A DNA stretch of 64,000 bases from Pseudomonadota bacterium. Its GTDB lineage: Bacteria; Pseudomonadota; Gammaproteobacteria; Burkholderiales; Nitrosomonadaceae. Under the pieces are notes generated by a model. It was given only the letters and a program-made list of their open reading frames with translations. It made no database searches and was not told the DNA's origin. Both the position numbers and the translations under genes were made by a program. Positions 54,520-62,091 of the stretch are shown here, one piece after another. The first letter of the stretch is position 1; each line of letters opens with the position of its first letter. The stretch is taken from contig JAFEGA010000001.1 in assembly GCA_018240285.1 (NCBI GenBank), positions 1 to 64,000 on the forward strand, read 5' to 3'.

Positions 54520-55914
54520 ATGTCTTTCAGTATTACCGATTTGTTATCGCAGCATCGCACCGACAAATTTGATTTGCACGATCACTACCTGAATGCACAG
54601 ATGGTGCGGGTGCTGAAGACGATCGGTTATGACCGCAATTATGAGCGTGCGGCGGGGCAATATCTGTATGACGAGCAGGGCAACGAATATCTCGACTTGT
54701 TGAGTGGTTTCGGGGTGTATGCGTTTGGCCGCAATCATCCGGTCATCGTCAATGCACTGAAAGAAGTATTGTCGCTGGGAATGCCCGATCTGGTGCAAAT
54801 GGACGTGTCGATTCTGAGCGGTTTGCTAGCCAAGGAGATTTTGACCACGACGCCGGATAATCTGGAGCGTGCATTTTTTTGCAATTCTGGCACCGAGGCC
54901 GTGGAAGCGGCGATCAAGTTCGCGCGTTATTTTACCAAGCGCAACCGCATTATTTGCTGCGATCATGCTTATCACGGTTTGACGATGGGTGCGTTGTCGC
55001 TGAACGGCGAGCAGATTTTTAAGGATGGTTTCGGGCCGCTGCTGCAGGATTGCGGTTCGGTGCCATTCAACGATCTAGCAGCGTTGGAGCAAGCGCTCAG
55101 CGGCCGTAACGTCGCGGCGTTTGTGGTCGAGCCGATTCAAGGCAAAGGCGTGAACATTCCGGATGACAATTATTTGCCTGAAGTCGAACGGCTGTGCAAG
55201 AAATACGGCACGTTGTTTGTCGCCGACGAAATCCAGACTGGTTTGGGACGCACCGGAAAATTCTGGGCGGTTGAGCATTGGGGCGTGAAGCCCGACATGA
55301 TTTGCATGGCCAAAGCATTGTCCGGCGGGTTCGTGCCGGTCGGCGCAGTCGCCATGACGCAACCGATCATGGACAGCGTGTTCAATCGCATGGATCGGGC
55401 GGTGGTGCACGGCTCTACATTCTCCAAGAACAATATGGCGATGGCGGCGGGTTTGGCCAGTCTGGAAGTGATCAAAACCGAGAAGCTGGTCGAAAACAGC
55501 GCGAAAATCGGCGCGGATATCATCGGGCGGATTAATGCGCTGACTAACCAATATGAATTCCTGAAAGAAGCGCGCGGCAAAGGATCGATGATTGCGATCG
55601 AATTCAAATCGCCCAGCAGCTTCTCGCTGAAGACGGCTTGGATGATGCTGGAAGCAGCCAACAAAGGATTGTTCTGCCAGATGATCACGATTCCTTTGTT
55701 CAAAGAACACCGTATCCTGACACAAGTGGCCGGGCACGGTATGAATGTCATCAAGCTGCTGCCGCCATTGATTCTGTCACAAAAAGATTGCGATCGCATC
55801 GTCGGCGCGCTAACCAAAACCATTGCCGATACGCACCAAGTGCCGGGTTCGATCTGGGAGCTTGGTAAGAATCTTGCCAGTCATGCATTAAAAGCGAAGG
55901 CCGGGCAAAATTAG
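54520..55914 (+). CDS. Class III aminotransferase, HpnO-like
   Basis: A 464-residue PLP aminotransferase of the acetylornithine/HpnO group. The PLP lysine is K265 in CMAKALSGGFVPVGA; FCNSGTEAVEAAIK binds cofactor phosphate, DEIQTGLGRTGKFWA carries the ring-binding Asp. The N-terminus (FDLHDHYLNAQMVRVLKTIGY) and DLLSGFGVYAFGRNHP match what I recall of HpnO, the enzyme that converts ribosylhopane to aminobacteriohopanetriol. With hpnH, hpnB and hpnM 6-8 kb away this is the preferred reading; a general omega-aminotransferase is the alternative. Confidence 0.75.
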   Translation: MSFSITDLLSQHRTDKFDLHDHYLNAQMVRVLKTIGYDRNYERAAGQYLYDEQGNEYLDLLSGFGVYAFGRNHPVIVNALKEVLSLGMPDLVQMDVSILSGLLAKEILTTTPDNLERAFFCNSGTEAVEAAIKFARYFTKRNRIICCDHAYHGLTMGALSLNGEQIFKDGFGPLLQDCGSVPFNDLAALEQALSGRNVAAFVVEPIQGKGVNIPDDNYLPEVERLCKKYGTLFVADEIQTGLGRTGKFWAVEHWGVKPDMICMAKALSGGFVPVGAVAMTQPIMDSVFNRMDRAVVHGSTFSKNNMAMAAGLASLEVIKTEKLVENSAKIGADIIGRINALTNQYEFLKEARGKGSMIAIEFKSPSSFSLKTAWMMLEAANKGLFCQMITIPLFKEHRILTQVAGHGMNVIKLLPPLILSQKDCDRIVGALTKTIADTHQVPGSIWELGKNLASHALKAKAGQN

Positions 55915-55921
55915 GGGTCGC

Positions 55922-56986
55922 ATGAACACGGAACATTCCGACGACTTGCATTATCTGTGGTGGCTGGTGCTGGCGTGCGTGTCAGGCGGGGTGCTTTATC
56001 TGCTGAGTCCGATTCTGACGCCTTTTTTGCTAGCTGCGGTGATTGCGTATATTTGCAATCCGATGGTGACGCGCCTGGCGAGCCACAGACTGTCGCGTAC
56101 TATCGGCGCGATCCTGGTGATGTTCTTGCTGCTTGGCATGTTTGTGGCGCTGATTTTTATTATGGTGCCGCTGTTCGAAGAAGAGGCCCGGCGGCTGATG
56201 GATAAGGTGCCGGTTTATCTGGATGTGTTGAAGAATCACGTGATGCCGTGGCTGGAAGCCCGGTTTAACATCAGCCTGCAGCCCGACATGAATGTGCTGA
56301 AAGAGGCGATTTCGGAACACTGGCAGAGCGCTGGTGGAGTGGCGGCCAAGGTGCTGCCGTCACTGACCAGCGGTGGTATGGCGATTGTGGAGTTTCTGGT
56401 CAACATGCTGCTGGTGCCGGTGGTATTGTTTTACCTGTTGCGTGACTGGGATATGCTGATCAAATTGATCGATGAAATGATCCCGCGCTACTGGCATCGG
56501 CAGATTTCGATACTGGCACGCGAGACCGATCAGATTCTAGCGGAGTTCCTGCGCGGCCAATTGTCCGTCATCGTGTTGATGAGCATTTGTTATATCACCG
56601 GCCTGTGGTTGGCGGGACTGGAATTTGCGTTGCCGATCGGCTTGGTCGCCGGCATTCTGGTTTTTGTGCCTTATCTCGGTATGATCGTCGGCCTGACGCT
56701 GGCGACGCTTGCGGCCGTGATGCAATTTCAAGACTGGAGCGGAATCATTCCGGTGTGGATCGTATTCGGCGCCGGTCAATTGCTCGAAGGCATGCTCTTT
56801 ACGCCCTGGCTCGTCGGAGACCGCATCGGCTTGCATCCGGTGATGGTGATTTTCGCCTTGATGGCGTTCGGTCAATTGTTCGGTTTTTTCGGCATCCTGC
56901 TGGCGCTGCCGGTGAGTGCCGTACTGCTGGTGTGGCTGCGGCATCTGCATCAGCATTATCTGGTCAGCAATTTCTACAAGTCATAG
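55922..56986 (+). CDS. AI-2E family transporter (YhhQ/PerM-like permease)
   Basis: A 354-residue integral membrane protein with about eight helices and a periplasmic coiled segment in the first third, the AI-2E/PerM topology. The stretch FVPYLGMIVGLTLATLAAV and the late QLLEGMLFTPWLVGDRIGLHPV are family hallmarks. The transported substrate is not known; the family name does not prove autoinducer export. 7 bp after the aminotransferase, and followed by hda in an order common in betaproteobacteria. Confidence 0.9.
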   Translation: MNTEHSDDLHYLWWLVLACVSGGVLYLLSPILTPFLLAAVIAYICNPMVTRLASHRLSRTIGAILVMFLLLGMFVALIFIMVPLFEEEARRLMDKVPVYLDVLKNHVMPWLEARFNISLQPDMNVLKEAISEHWQSAGGVAAKVLPSLTSGGMAIVEFLVNMLLVPVVLFYLLRDWDMLIKLIDEMIPRYWHRQISILARETDQILAEFLRGQLSVIVLMSICYITGLWLAGLEFALPIGLVAGILVFVPYLGMIVGLTLATLAAVMQFQDWSGIIPVWIVFGAGQLLEGMLFTPWLVGDRIGLHPVMVIFALMAFGQLFGFFGILLALPVSAVLLVWLRHLHQHYLVSNFYKS

Positions 56987-57026
56987 CCGCTGCTGGCTTA
57001 GAGTCCGGCGATTACCTTGAATCCCG

Positions 57027-57707
57027 ATGATGCAACAATTACTGCTCGACATTCTGCCGCCACCGCTGCCCACCTTGGAAAATTTTCAGCCCGGAAAAAA
57101 CGCTGAGCTGCTGCACATGCTGACCGGCATAGTGTCGGGACGGGAACGGGATCGTTTCGTCTATTTGTGGGGCAGTCCGGGCAGCGGTAAAAGCCATTTG
57201 CTGCAAGCCAGTGTCGCCGCGTATACCCAAAGCAACCGGAAAGCGGTATATTGCTGCGTCCAAAACGGCAGTGAACTTGTGTTCGATAGCGGTATGGACT
57301 GCATTGCGATTGACGATGTCGACCGTCTGGATGCGGCAGGGCAGATCGCCTTGTTCAATGTGTACAACCGGCTGCGCGATGAAGGTCACACATTCTTGCT
57401 GCTGAGCGGAGCGGTTGCGCCGGTGTATTTGGCGATGCGCCAGGATCTGGTGACGCGCTTGGGCTGGGGATTGGTGTTTCAAGTGCACGAATTAACCGAA
57501 GAAGAAAAAATCCAGGCGATGAAAACGCACGCCGCAGATCGCGGTTTTGCCATCTCGCAGGAAGTTTGTCTTTATCTCTTGCGGCACGGGCGGCGCGATT
57601 TGCCGTCGCTGATGATGACGCTGGACGCGCTGGACCGCTATTCGCTGGCGCAGCAGCGTCCGATTACTATTCCATTATTACGAGAATTATTACAGGTGGC
57701 TTCATGA
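57027..57707 (+). CDS. hda: DnaA regulatory inactivator Hda
   Basis: Stimulates hydrolysis of DnaA-bound ATP when docked on the DNA-loaded sliding clamp, preventing re-initiation. 226 residues. The clamp-binding motif QQLLLDI is at residues 3-9, followed by a AAA+ domain with Walker A WGSPGSGKSHLLQA, Walker B-like CIAIDDVDRL, and RLGWGLVFQV with the arginine finger region. ATG 57030 is an equal alternative start. It overlaps the phosphatase gene by 4 bp. Confidence 0.93.
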   Translation: MMQQLLLDILPPPLPTLENFQPGKNAELLHMLTGIVSGRERDRFVYLWGSPGSGKSHLLQASVAAYTQSNRKAVYCCVQNGSELVFDSGMDCIAIDDVDRLDAAGQIALFNVYNRLRDEGHTFLLLSGAVAPVYLAMRQDLVTRLGWGLVFQVHELTEEEKIQAMKTHAADRGFAISQEVCLYLLRHGRRDLPSLMMTLDALDRYSLAQQRPITIPLLRELLQVAS

Positions 57708-58366
57708 ATTTGGCATTATTTGATTTGGATAACACGTTGATTGCGGGCGACAGCGATTTTCAATGGGCGCAATTTCTGATCGAGAAAAAAGCGCTGGACC
57801 GGGAATTGCACGAAGCGAAAAATATCGAGTTTTACGAGCAATACAAAGCAGGGACGCTGGATATTCACGAATTTCTGAATTTTCAGCTCAAACCGCTGGC
57901 GCGCCACCCGCGCGCGCAACTCGAAGCCTGGCGCAAGGAATTCATGGCGGAAAAGATCGCACCGCTGATCGCACCCGGCACACGCCAGTTGATCGAACGG
58001 CACATGCTCGATAACGACCTGTGCATCATCATCACGGCCACCAACAGCTTCGTCACCGCACCGATCGCCCATGCACTCGGCATCGAACACTTGATCGCGA
58101 CCGAACCGGAGGAAAAAAACGGCGAATTCACCGGCCGCGTCACCGGCACGCCTTCGTTTCGCGAAGGCAAAATCGAACGGCTGGAAAAGTGGCTGGACGA
58201 ACACAATCTGACCTGGCTGTCGTTCTTGCGCAGCTGGTTTTACAGCGATTCGCTCAATGACCTGCCGCTGCTGAGTAAAGTCACCCACCCGGTCGCTGTC
58301 GATCCCGACCCGACACTGAAGAGCCACGCCGAAAGAAATAATTGGCCGGTTATTAGTTTGCGTTGA
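57704..58366 (+). CDS. HAD-IB family phosphatase (SerB-like)
   Basis: A 220-residue HAD hydrolase. I start it at ATG 57704, overlapping the hda stop by 4 bp; the frame is open into hda but without coding character. Motif I is LFDLDNTLIAGDSD with the nucleophile Asp, motif II is the ITATNS segment, and motif IV is YSDSLNDLPLL. Members of subfamily IB dephosphorylate phosphoserine or similar small molecules; the substrate here is not fixed. Confidence 0.9.
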   Translation: MNLALFDLDNTLIAGDSDFQWAQFLIEKKALDRELHEAKNIEFYEQYKAGTLDIHEFLNFQLKPLARHPRAQLEAWRKEFMAEKIAPLIAPGTRQLIERHMLDNDLCIIITATNSFVTAPIAHALGIEHLIATEPEEKNGEFTGRVTGTPSFREGKIERLEKWLDEHNLTWLSFLRSWFYSDSLNDLPLLSKVTHPVAVDPDPTLKSHAERNNWPVISLR

Positions 58367-58402
58367 TGGAGTGAATTGGCGTTTTAGAGAATGCCTTTTT
58401 AT

Positions 58403-58433
58403 CCCGGATGACGCAAGCTTATCCCGGGCTACT
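58403..58433 (+). repeat. REP-like dispersed repeat, left copy
   Basis: Core CCCGGATGACGCAAGCTTAT followed by CC and GGCTACTT, repeated in the same orientation at 61352-61382. The two arms are partly self-complementary (AGCC.GGAT against ATCC.GGCT). The two copies enclose three toxin-antitoxin modules. Confidence 0.65.
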
Positions 58434-58553
58434 TGCTGATCGTGGCAAATGCGAAAATTTCACGCGAGCCGCTAAGTGTAGTTCCGCAAACGAATTAACA
58501 GCGCACAGTGGGGCTAAACAACTAAACGCCGTATTCTGCGCAACGGATGCGTA

Positions 58554-58672
58554 AATATTCCCGATTGGGAATATTTTCTCAAATAAGATTGATTGAGGCA
58601 TAATTTTTCCCGATCAGGAAAATTAACTTGCTCAAATATGTACTTTGTTTCATAATTTCCCGAACGGGAAAA
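58554..58672. promoter_or_regulatory. Three HipB-type operator palindromes
   Basis: Three related inverted repeats occur before hipB, at 58554-58575 (ATTCCC GATT GGGAAT), 58602-58624 (TTTCCC GATC AGGAAA) and 58655-58672 (TTTCCC GAAC GGGAAA). Consensus TTCCCGA-N2-GGGAA. They are spaced about 50 bp apart, like the multiple hipB operators of E. coli, and probably mediate autorepression by HipAB. Confidence 0.8.
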
Positions 58673-58690
58673 ATAGACAAAGCGAAATCC

Positions 58691-58945
58691 ATGATCCACA
58701 TCCACAGCACTCAATCACTCGGGTTCGCCCTGCGTGCAGCACGCAAGCAGCTTGGCCTGACACAGTCTCAACTGGCTTTGGCAGCCGGTGTCGGGCTACG
58801 TTTCATTGTCGATCTCGAAGCGGGAAAGCCCACGCTGAGACTTGAACAGGTTCTGCGGGTCATCAATGCCTTAGGCGGTGAAGTCGTTCTTGCGGGCCTG
58901 CCGGAACAATCCGCGGTGATGAAGATAGACAGCGATGGTGCATGA
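58691..58945 (+). CDS. hipB: HipB-like antitoxin and repressor
   Basis: An 84-residue Xre-type helix-turn-helix protein. I start it at ATG 58691 because the third operator palindrome overlaps the beginning of the longer open frame from 58628. LGLTQSQLALAAGVGLRFIVDLEAG (in parts) is the helix-turn-helix (about residues 22-46). It would neutralise HipA and repress the operon through the three upstream palindromes. It overlaps hipA by 11 bp. Confidence 0.88.
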   Translation: MIHIHSTQSLGFALRAARKQLGLTQSQLALAAGVGLRFIVDLEAGKPTLRLEQVLRVINALGGEVVLAGLPEQSAVMKIDSDGA

Positions 58946-60203
58946 ACTCGATGTCTGGCTGTTTGCCGATCACGTCGGCACTTTGTCGCTGCAGGAAGGG
59001 CGGCTTAGTTTCCGCTACCGCGAAAACTGGCTGAATCGACCGGGAGCCGTCGCACTGTCTTGCTCGCTCCCCCTGCAATCGGATGCATTCGATGACATCC
59101 ACACGCGCCCATTCTTTGCCGGTCTGCTCCCCGAAGGTCATCTGCGCCGCTTGATCGCACAGCAATTCCAGGTATCGGGTCAGAACGACTTTGCCTTGCT
59201 CGATCACATCGGTGGAGAGTGTGCCGGCGCCATTACGTTTCTGCCGCCTGGAACACCTCCTTCACTGCCTGGGGATGATCGCGTTCAGTGGCTGGGCGAT
59301 GATGAGCTGGTTGCCATCCTTGATGAATTGCCCAGCCGTCCGATGATGGCTGGCAAGGATGGCTTTCGGCTGTCATTGGCCGGTGTGCAGGACAAGTTAC
59401 CGGTTGTTTTTGACGGACAGCGCATTGGTCTGCCTCAAGGAGGGCAACCCAGCACCCATATCCTGAAGCCGCTCATACATGGCGTGGAAGACAGCGTCAC
59501 CAATGAAGGCTTCTGCTTGGCCTTGGCTCGCGCCATGAAGCTGCAAGCAGCTCAAGCGCAGATCCACGCCATCGCCGGCCGCCGCTTTCTGCTGGTGGCG
59601 CGTTATGACCGGCAAACCGGCACGCAAGGCTGGGTAGCACGCCTGCATCAGGAGGATTTCTGTCAAGCGCTGGGCGTGGTGCCCGAGATGAAATACCAAA
59701 ACGAAGGAGGTCCCGATCTTGCCGCGTGCTTCAGCCTGTTGCGTCATGTTACCAGGCCTAGCGCACCGCAGATACTGCACCTGCTCGATTACGTGGTGTT
59801 CAACGCCTCGATCGGTAATCATGACGCGCATGCCAAGAATTTCTCTTTGCTCTACACCGGCAAGTTTCCGGTACTGGCGCCGTTGTACGACACCCTGTCG
59901 ACGGCGGTATACCAGACCCTCACACCCAAGATGGCGATGAAGATCGGCAGCAAATACAAGTTCAGCGAGGTGCAGGCTCATCACTGGGATCAGTTCGCCG
60001 AGAGCGCTGGCTTGGGTCGGGCCCAAACCCGCAAGCGCATTCTGGAACTGGCGCAGAGCTTGCCGAAGATTGCCCGCCAGCTTCAATCGCAAATAGAGAT
60101 TGGATTCGCTGAAAACCCCTTGGTAGAGCAGATTATCACCCTGATAGAGCAACGAGCCGCGCTGACGATACGTCGGCTCACCGAGCCGCAAGGAAACGCA
60201 TAG
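58935..60203 (+). CDS. hipA: HipA-family serine/threonine kinase toxin
   Basis: A 422-residue HipA kinase. The N-terminal domain (LDVWLFADHVGTLSLQEG, FFAGLLPEG) is followed by the ATP and activation region with KDGFRLSLAGVQDKLPV (regulatory serine in SLAG) and STHILKP. The catalytic loop is NHDAHAKNFSLL with D297 and N302. All core residues look intact. HipA toxins phosphorylate targets such as aminoacyl-tRNA synthetases and cause growth arrest. The target here is unknown. Confidence 0.93.
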   Translation: MVHELDVWLFADHVGTLSLQEGRLSFRYRENWLNRPGAVALSCSLPLQSDAFDDIHTRPFFAGLLPEGHLRRLIAQQFQVSGQNDFALLDHIGGECAGAITFLPPGTPPSLPGDDRVQWLGDDELVAILDELPSRPMMAGKDGFRLSLAGVQDKLPVVFDGQRIGLPQGGQPSTHILKPLIHGVEDSVTNEGFCLALARAMKLQAAQAQIHAIAGRRFLLVARYDRQTGTQGWVARLHQEDFCQALGVVPEMKYQNEGGPDLAACFSLLRHVTRPSAPQILHLLDYVVFNASIGNHDAHAKNFSLLYTGKFPVLAPLYDTLSTAVYQTLTPKMAMKIGSKYKFSEVQAHHWDQFAESAGLGRAQTRKRILELAQSLPKIARQLQSQIEIGFAENPLVEQIITLIEQRAALTIRRLTEPQGNA

Positions 60204-60262
60204 ACTCGATGAACGCAGATTCGATTCTTATTTGGGGATCGAACCGCCTCGGAATGGTATAA

Positions 60263-60436
60263 ATGTGTCCTCTGGGATTGACTGAAATTGGGGAAGGAAC
60301 GAAAGATACCAAAGATTGGAGCGGCTACCGTTCTTCACGGCTAAACCGGCAGTACCGGGTTATCTATAAAATCAACAACGATGAAGTTTATGTTCTCGTT
60401 GAACAGATTTCACCGCACGATTACCGGAGAAAATAA
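60263..60436 (+). pseudogene. RelE/HigB-like toxin, N-terminally truncated
   Basis: A 57-residue frame from ATG 60263 to TAA 60434-60436, ending SRLNRQYRVIYKINNDEVYVLVEQISPHDYRRK (split over the last half). This matches the C-terminal part of RelE-superfamily toxins (RxxYRVIYK...V..I.PHDYR). Family members are usually 85-100 residues; here an in-frame TAA precedes the ATG, and the other frames upstream give only a fragment (TASEWYKC). The stop overlaps the antitoxin ATG (TAATG), the normal toxin-first gene order. Either a decayed toxin or an unusually short one. Confidence 0.6.
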
Positions 60437-60690
60437 TGGACGAAAATCAATTGGCCAAAAAAACATGCGACATGTCAGTCGGCGAGTCGGTGAAAATTAT
60501 TCGCGAACTCCAAGGATTAAGTCAGAATGAATTGGCTGCCCTTACCGGTATTCCGCAATCGACCCTCTCCGCCATCGAGCATGACAAAATCAACTTGGGA
60601 ATTGATCGCGCCAAAATATTGGCAAAAGCCCTCAAATGCCACCCTGCGGTACTGGTTTTCCCCGGGTGGGATATCGAAGTCGCTGCATAA
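60436..60690 (+). CDS. Xre-family antitoxin
   Basis: An 84-residue helix-turn-helix protein with SVGESVKIIRELQGLSQNELAALTG followed by PQSTLSAIEHDKINLG, a standard Xre domain (about residues 14-62). A short hydrophobic tail (PAVLVFPGWDIEVAA) ends it. Its ATG overlaps the truncated toxin stop by one base. It probably survived as regulator or antidote after the toxin decayed. Confidence 0.85.
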   Translation: MDENQLAKKTCDMSVGESVKIIRELQGLSQNELAALTGIPQSTLSAIEHDKINLGIDRAKILAKALKCHPAVLVFPGWDIEVAA

Positions 60691-60709
60691 CACTCTTGTG
60701 CAGTTTGAT

Positions 60710-60734
60710 GTTGGGCTTTCTTCGGCAGCCCGAC
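60710..60734. terminator. Hairpin between convergent toxin-antitoxin modules
   Basis: An 8-bp stem (GTTGGGCT / AGCCCGAC, one G-T pair) with a 9-base loop lies between the Xre antitoxin stop and the ParE-like toxin stop. No long T-run, so it may act in either direction. Confidence 0.45.
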
Positions 60735-60748
60735 CTACCTTGCTTATT

Positions 60749-61042
60749 CTACAATTCGATTGAGCCAGTAACCGGTTTTCTACTTTGATGCATCACAGCA
60801 ATCACATAGATTTTTTCGTTTGATTGTCTGTAAATTACCGAAAATGGAAAACGGGTCAGGATATAGCGCTGGAACCCTTTGCTGAATTGGGGCCATACGG
60901 CAGGGAATTCTGCGATAGCTTCATAGGCGCTTTCAAGTTCATTGATGAAATCACCCCCCAGTTCTTTTGCCTGCGATTCGTACCAGACGACCGATTCACG
61001 TATGTCGCGCGCAACCTCAGGATGAAAGTAAACGTTTGTCAC
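60749..61042 (-). CDS. ParE/RelE-family toxin
   Basis: A 97-residue type II toxin. YFHPEVARDIRESVVWYESQAKELGGDF is the N-terminal ParE pattern, and RYILTRFPFSVIYRQSNEKIYVIAVMHQSRKP the conserved beta-sheet end (both quoted in outline). ParE members target gyrase, RelE members cleave mRNA; which applies is not certain. Its ATG overlaps the antitoxin stop by 4 bp. Confidence 0.88.
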   Translation of the reverse strand: MTNVYFHPEVARDIRESVVWYESQAKELGGDFINELESAYEAIAEFPAVWPQFSKGFQRYILTRFPFSVIYRQSNEKIYVIAVMHQSRKPVTGSIEL

Positions 61043-61266
61043 AACTCGCGTTTCAATTTCAACTTGATTTCTTCCCAGCTAACCGGTTCCACCGCACCGG
61101 ATTCAAGTTGCGCGAACCGGCTTTCCGCGATTTGAATCCACGCCTCATCGACATGCTCCTCGTTGGCATCATCTAAACTTGAAATCAGGCAATGCGCAAG
61201 CGTCGCTTTTTCATGAGGCGACAACGTCTTGATATTTTCCAGAATCCATTTCATCTTATCGGGCAT
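61039..61266 (-). CDS. Addiction-module antitoxin (Unstab_antitox type)
   Basis: A 75-residue helical protein. I start it at ATG 61266 (MPDKMKWILENIKTL), 9 bp after GGAGAG; the frame is open to 61317. ILENIKTLSPHEKATLAHCLISSLD and VEPVSWEEIKLKLK are the pattern of the putative addiction module component family that pairs with ParE-type toxins. It is the upstream partner of the overlapping toxin. Confidence 0.85.
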   Translation of the reverse strand: MPDKMKWILENIKTLSPHEKATLAHCLISSLDDANEEHVDEAWIQIAESRFAQLESGAVEPVSWEEIKLKLKREL

Positions 61267-61351
61267 GATAAACTCTCCGAAACCTTCATTAACAGGCAGT
61301 TTATCATTGAAAAACAAATTGGATTCGAGTATTAATGTTTGAGAAATTTAG

Positions 61352-61382
61352 CCCGGATGACGCAAGCTTATCCAGGCTACTT
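61352..61382 (+). repeat. REP-like dispersed repeat, right copy
   Basis: Nearly identical to 58403-58433 (CCCGGATGACGCAAGCTTAT then CCAGGCTACTT; one difference plus one base less in the GG run). It lies between the antitoxin and the one-TM hypothetical gene. Confidence 0.65.
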
Positions 61383-61383
61383 A

Positions 61384-61983
61384 CTATTTATCATCAAACA
61401 ATGTTTTTCCTAAGAGATATTCTTCTATGTATATTCCTTGTGATCTGTGAAATCTGATTTCGTAAGCTTTGAGTATTTGCTCGATTCTTACTTCTTTGCC
61501 TTTTTCCCATGTAACACTCCAAACCCATTGCCTCTTTTCTGGCTTAGTACCAGAGCCCCAGCCCTCAAACCGGGTATAACCTTGTGCACCTAATGCTTTC
61601 AGATCATTAGCAAAGTCGGCGAGATCTTTTGTGGTTGTTTTGTACATCCTACGTTCTTCAGGTGTGAGCTTGTGGTTGATTTTGTCAAGGTCATTTAGTG
61701 TTTCTTCGTGAGGGGTTACTATTCGTAATATTTGAGAAACCTCGTCCTTCGCGGTTACTCCTCTGTCTGAAGTTGTATATGATGCGGCACTGGCTACTTT
61801 GTAGCCATGTTCATCTATTTGAGTGTTTACGCCATGCCTAGCGTTGTAACCTGTAACAAAATGAAATAGCACTACAGCGAGCCCAACGATAAATACAATT
61901 ACAACAGAATGAAGATTTGTTGGAATTTTTTGCCCTAGAATTTCTATTTGGCTTACATTCTCTTCGGCAGGTTTCTCGCTCAT
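61384..61983 (-). CDS. Hypothetical protein with one membrane helix
   Basis: A 199-residue protein with a short acidic N-terminus, one membrane helix (about residues 26-46, SVVIVFIVGLAVVLFHFVTGY) and a charged, probably periplasmic, C-terminal domain containing YTRFEGWGSGTKPEKRQWVWSV in part. I do not recognise the family. Base composition is AT-rich compared with lysS next to it, which would fit an acquired gene beside the toxin-antitoxin block. Confidence 0.7.
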   Translation of the reverse strand: MSEKPAEENVSQIEILGQKIPTNLHSVVIVFIVGLAVVLFHFVTGYNARHGVNTQIDEHGYKVASAASYTTSDRGVTAKDEVSQILRIVTPHEETLNDLDKINHKLTPEERRMYKTTTKDLADFANDLKALGAQGYTRFEGWGSGTKPEKRQWVWSVTWEKGKEVRIEQILKAYEIRFHRSQGIYIEEYLLGKTLFDDK

Positions 61984-62091
61984 TTTAAGTATCCTTAGTT
62001 TCTGTGGCTGTCAACACAGCAAGGGCGTTTGTCTTAACATTACTCATCCGCAACAGGTGATTTCAACAGGTAGTGAATTATTTTGCGCTTC

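Noticed and set aside
59397..60191. 264-residue minus-strand frame opposite hipA
   Set aside because: hipA motifs are intact on the plus strand; the antisense frame has none.
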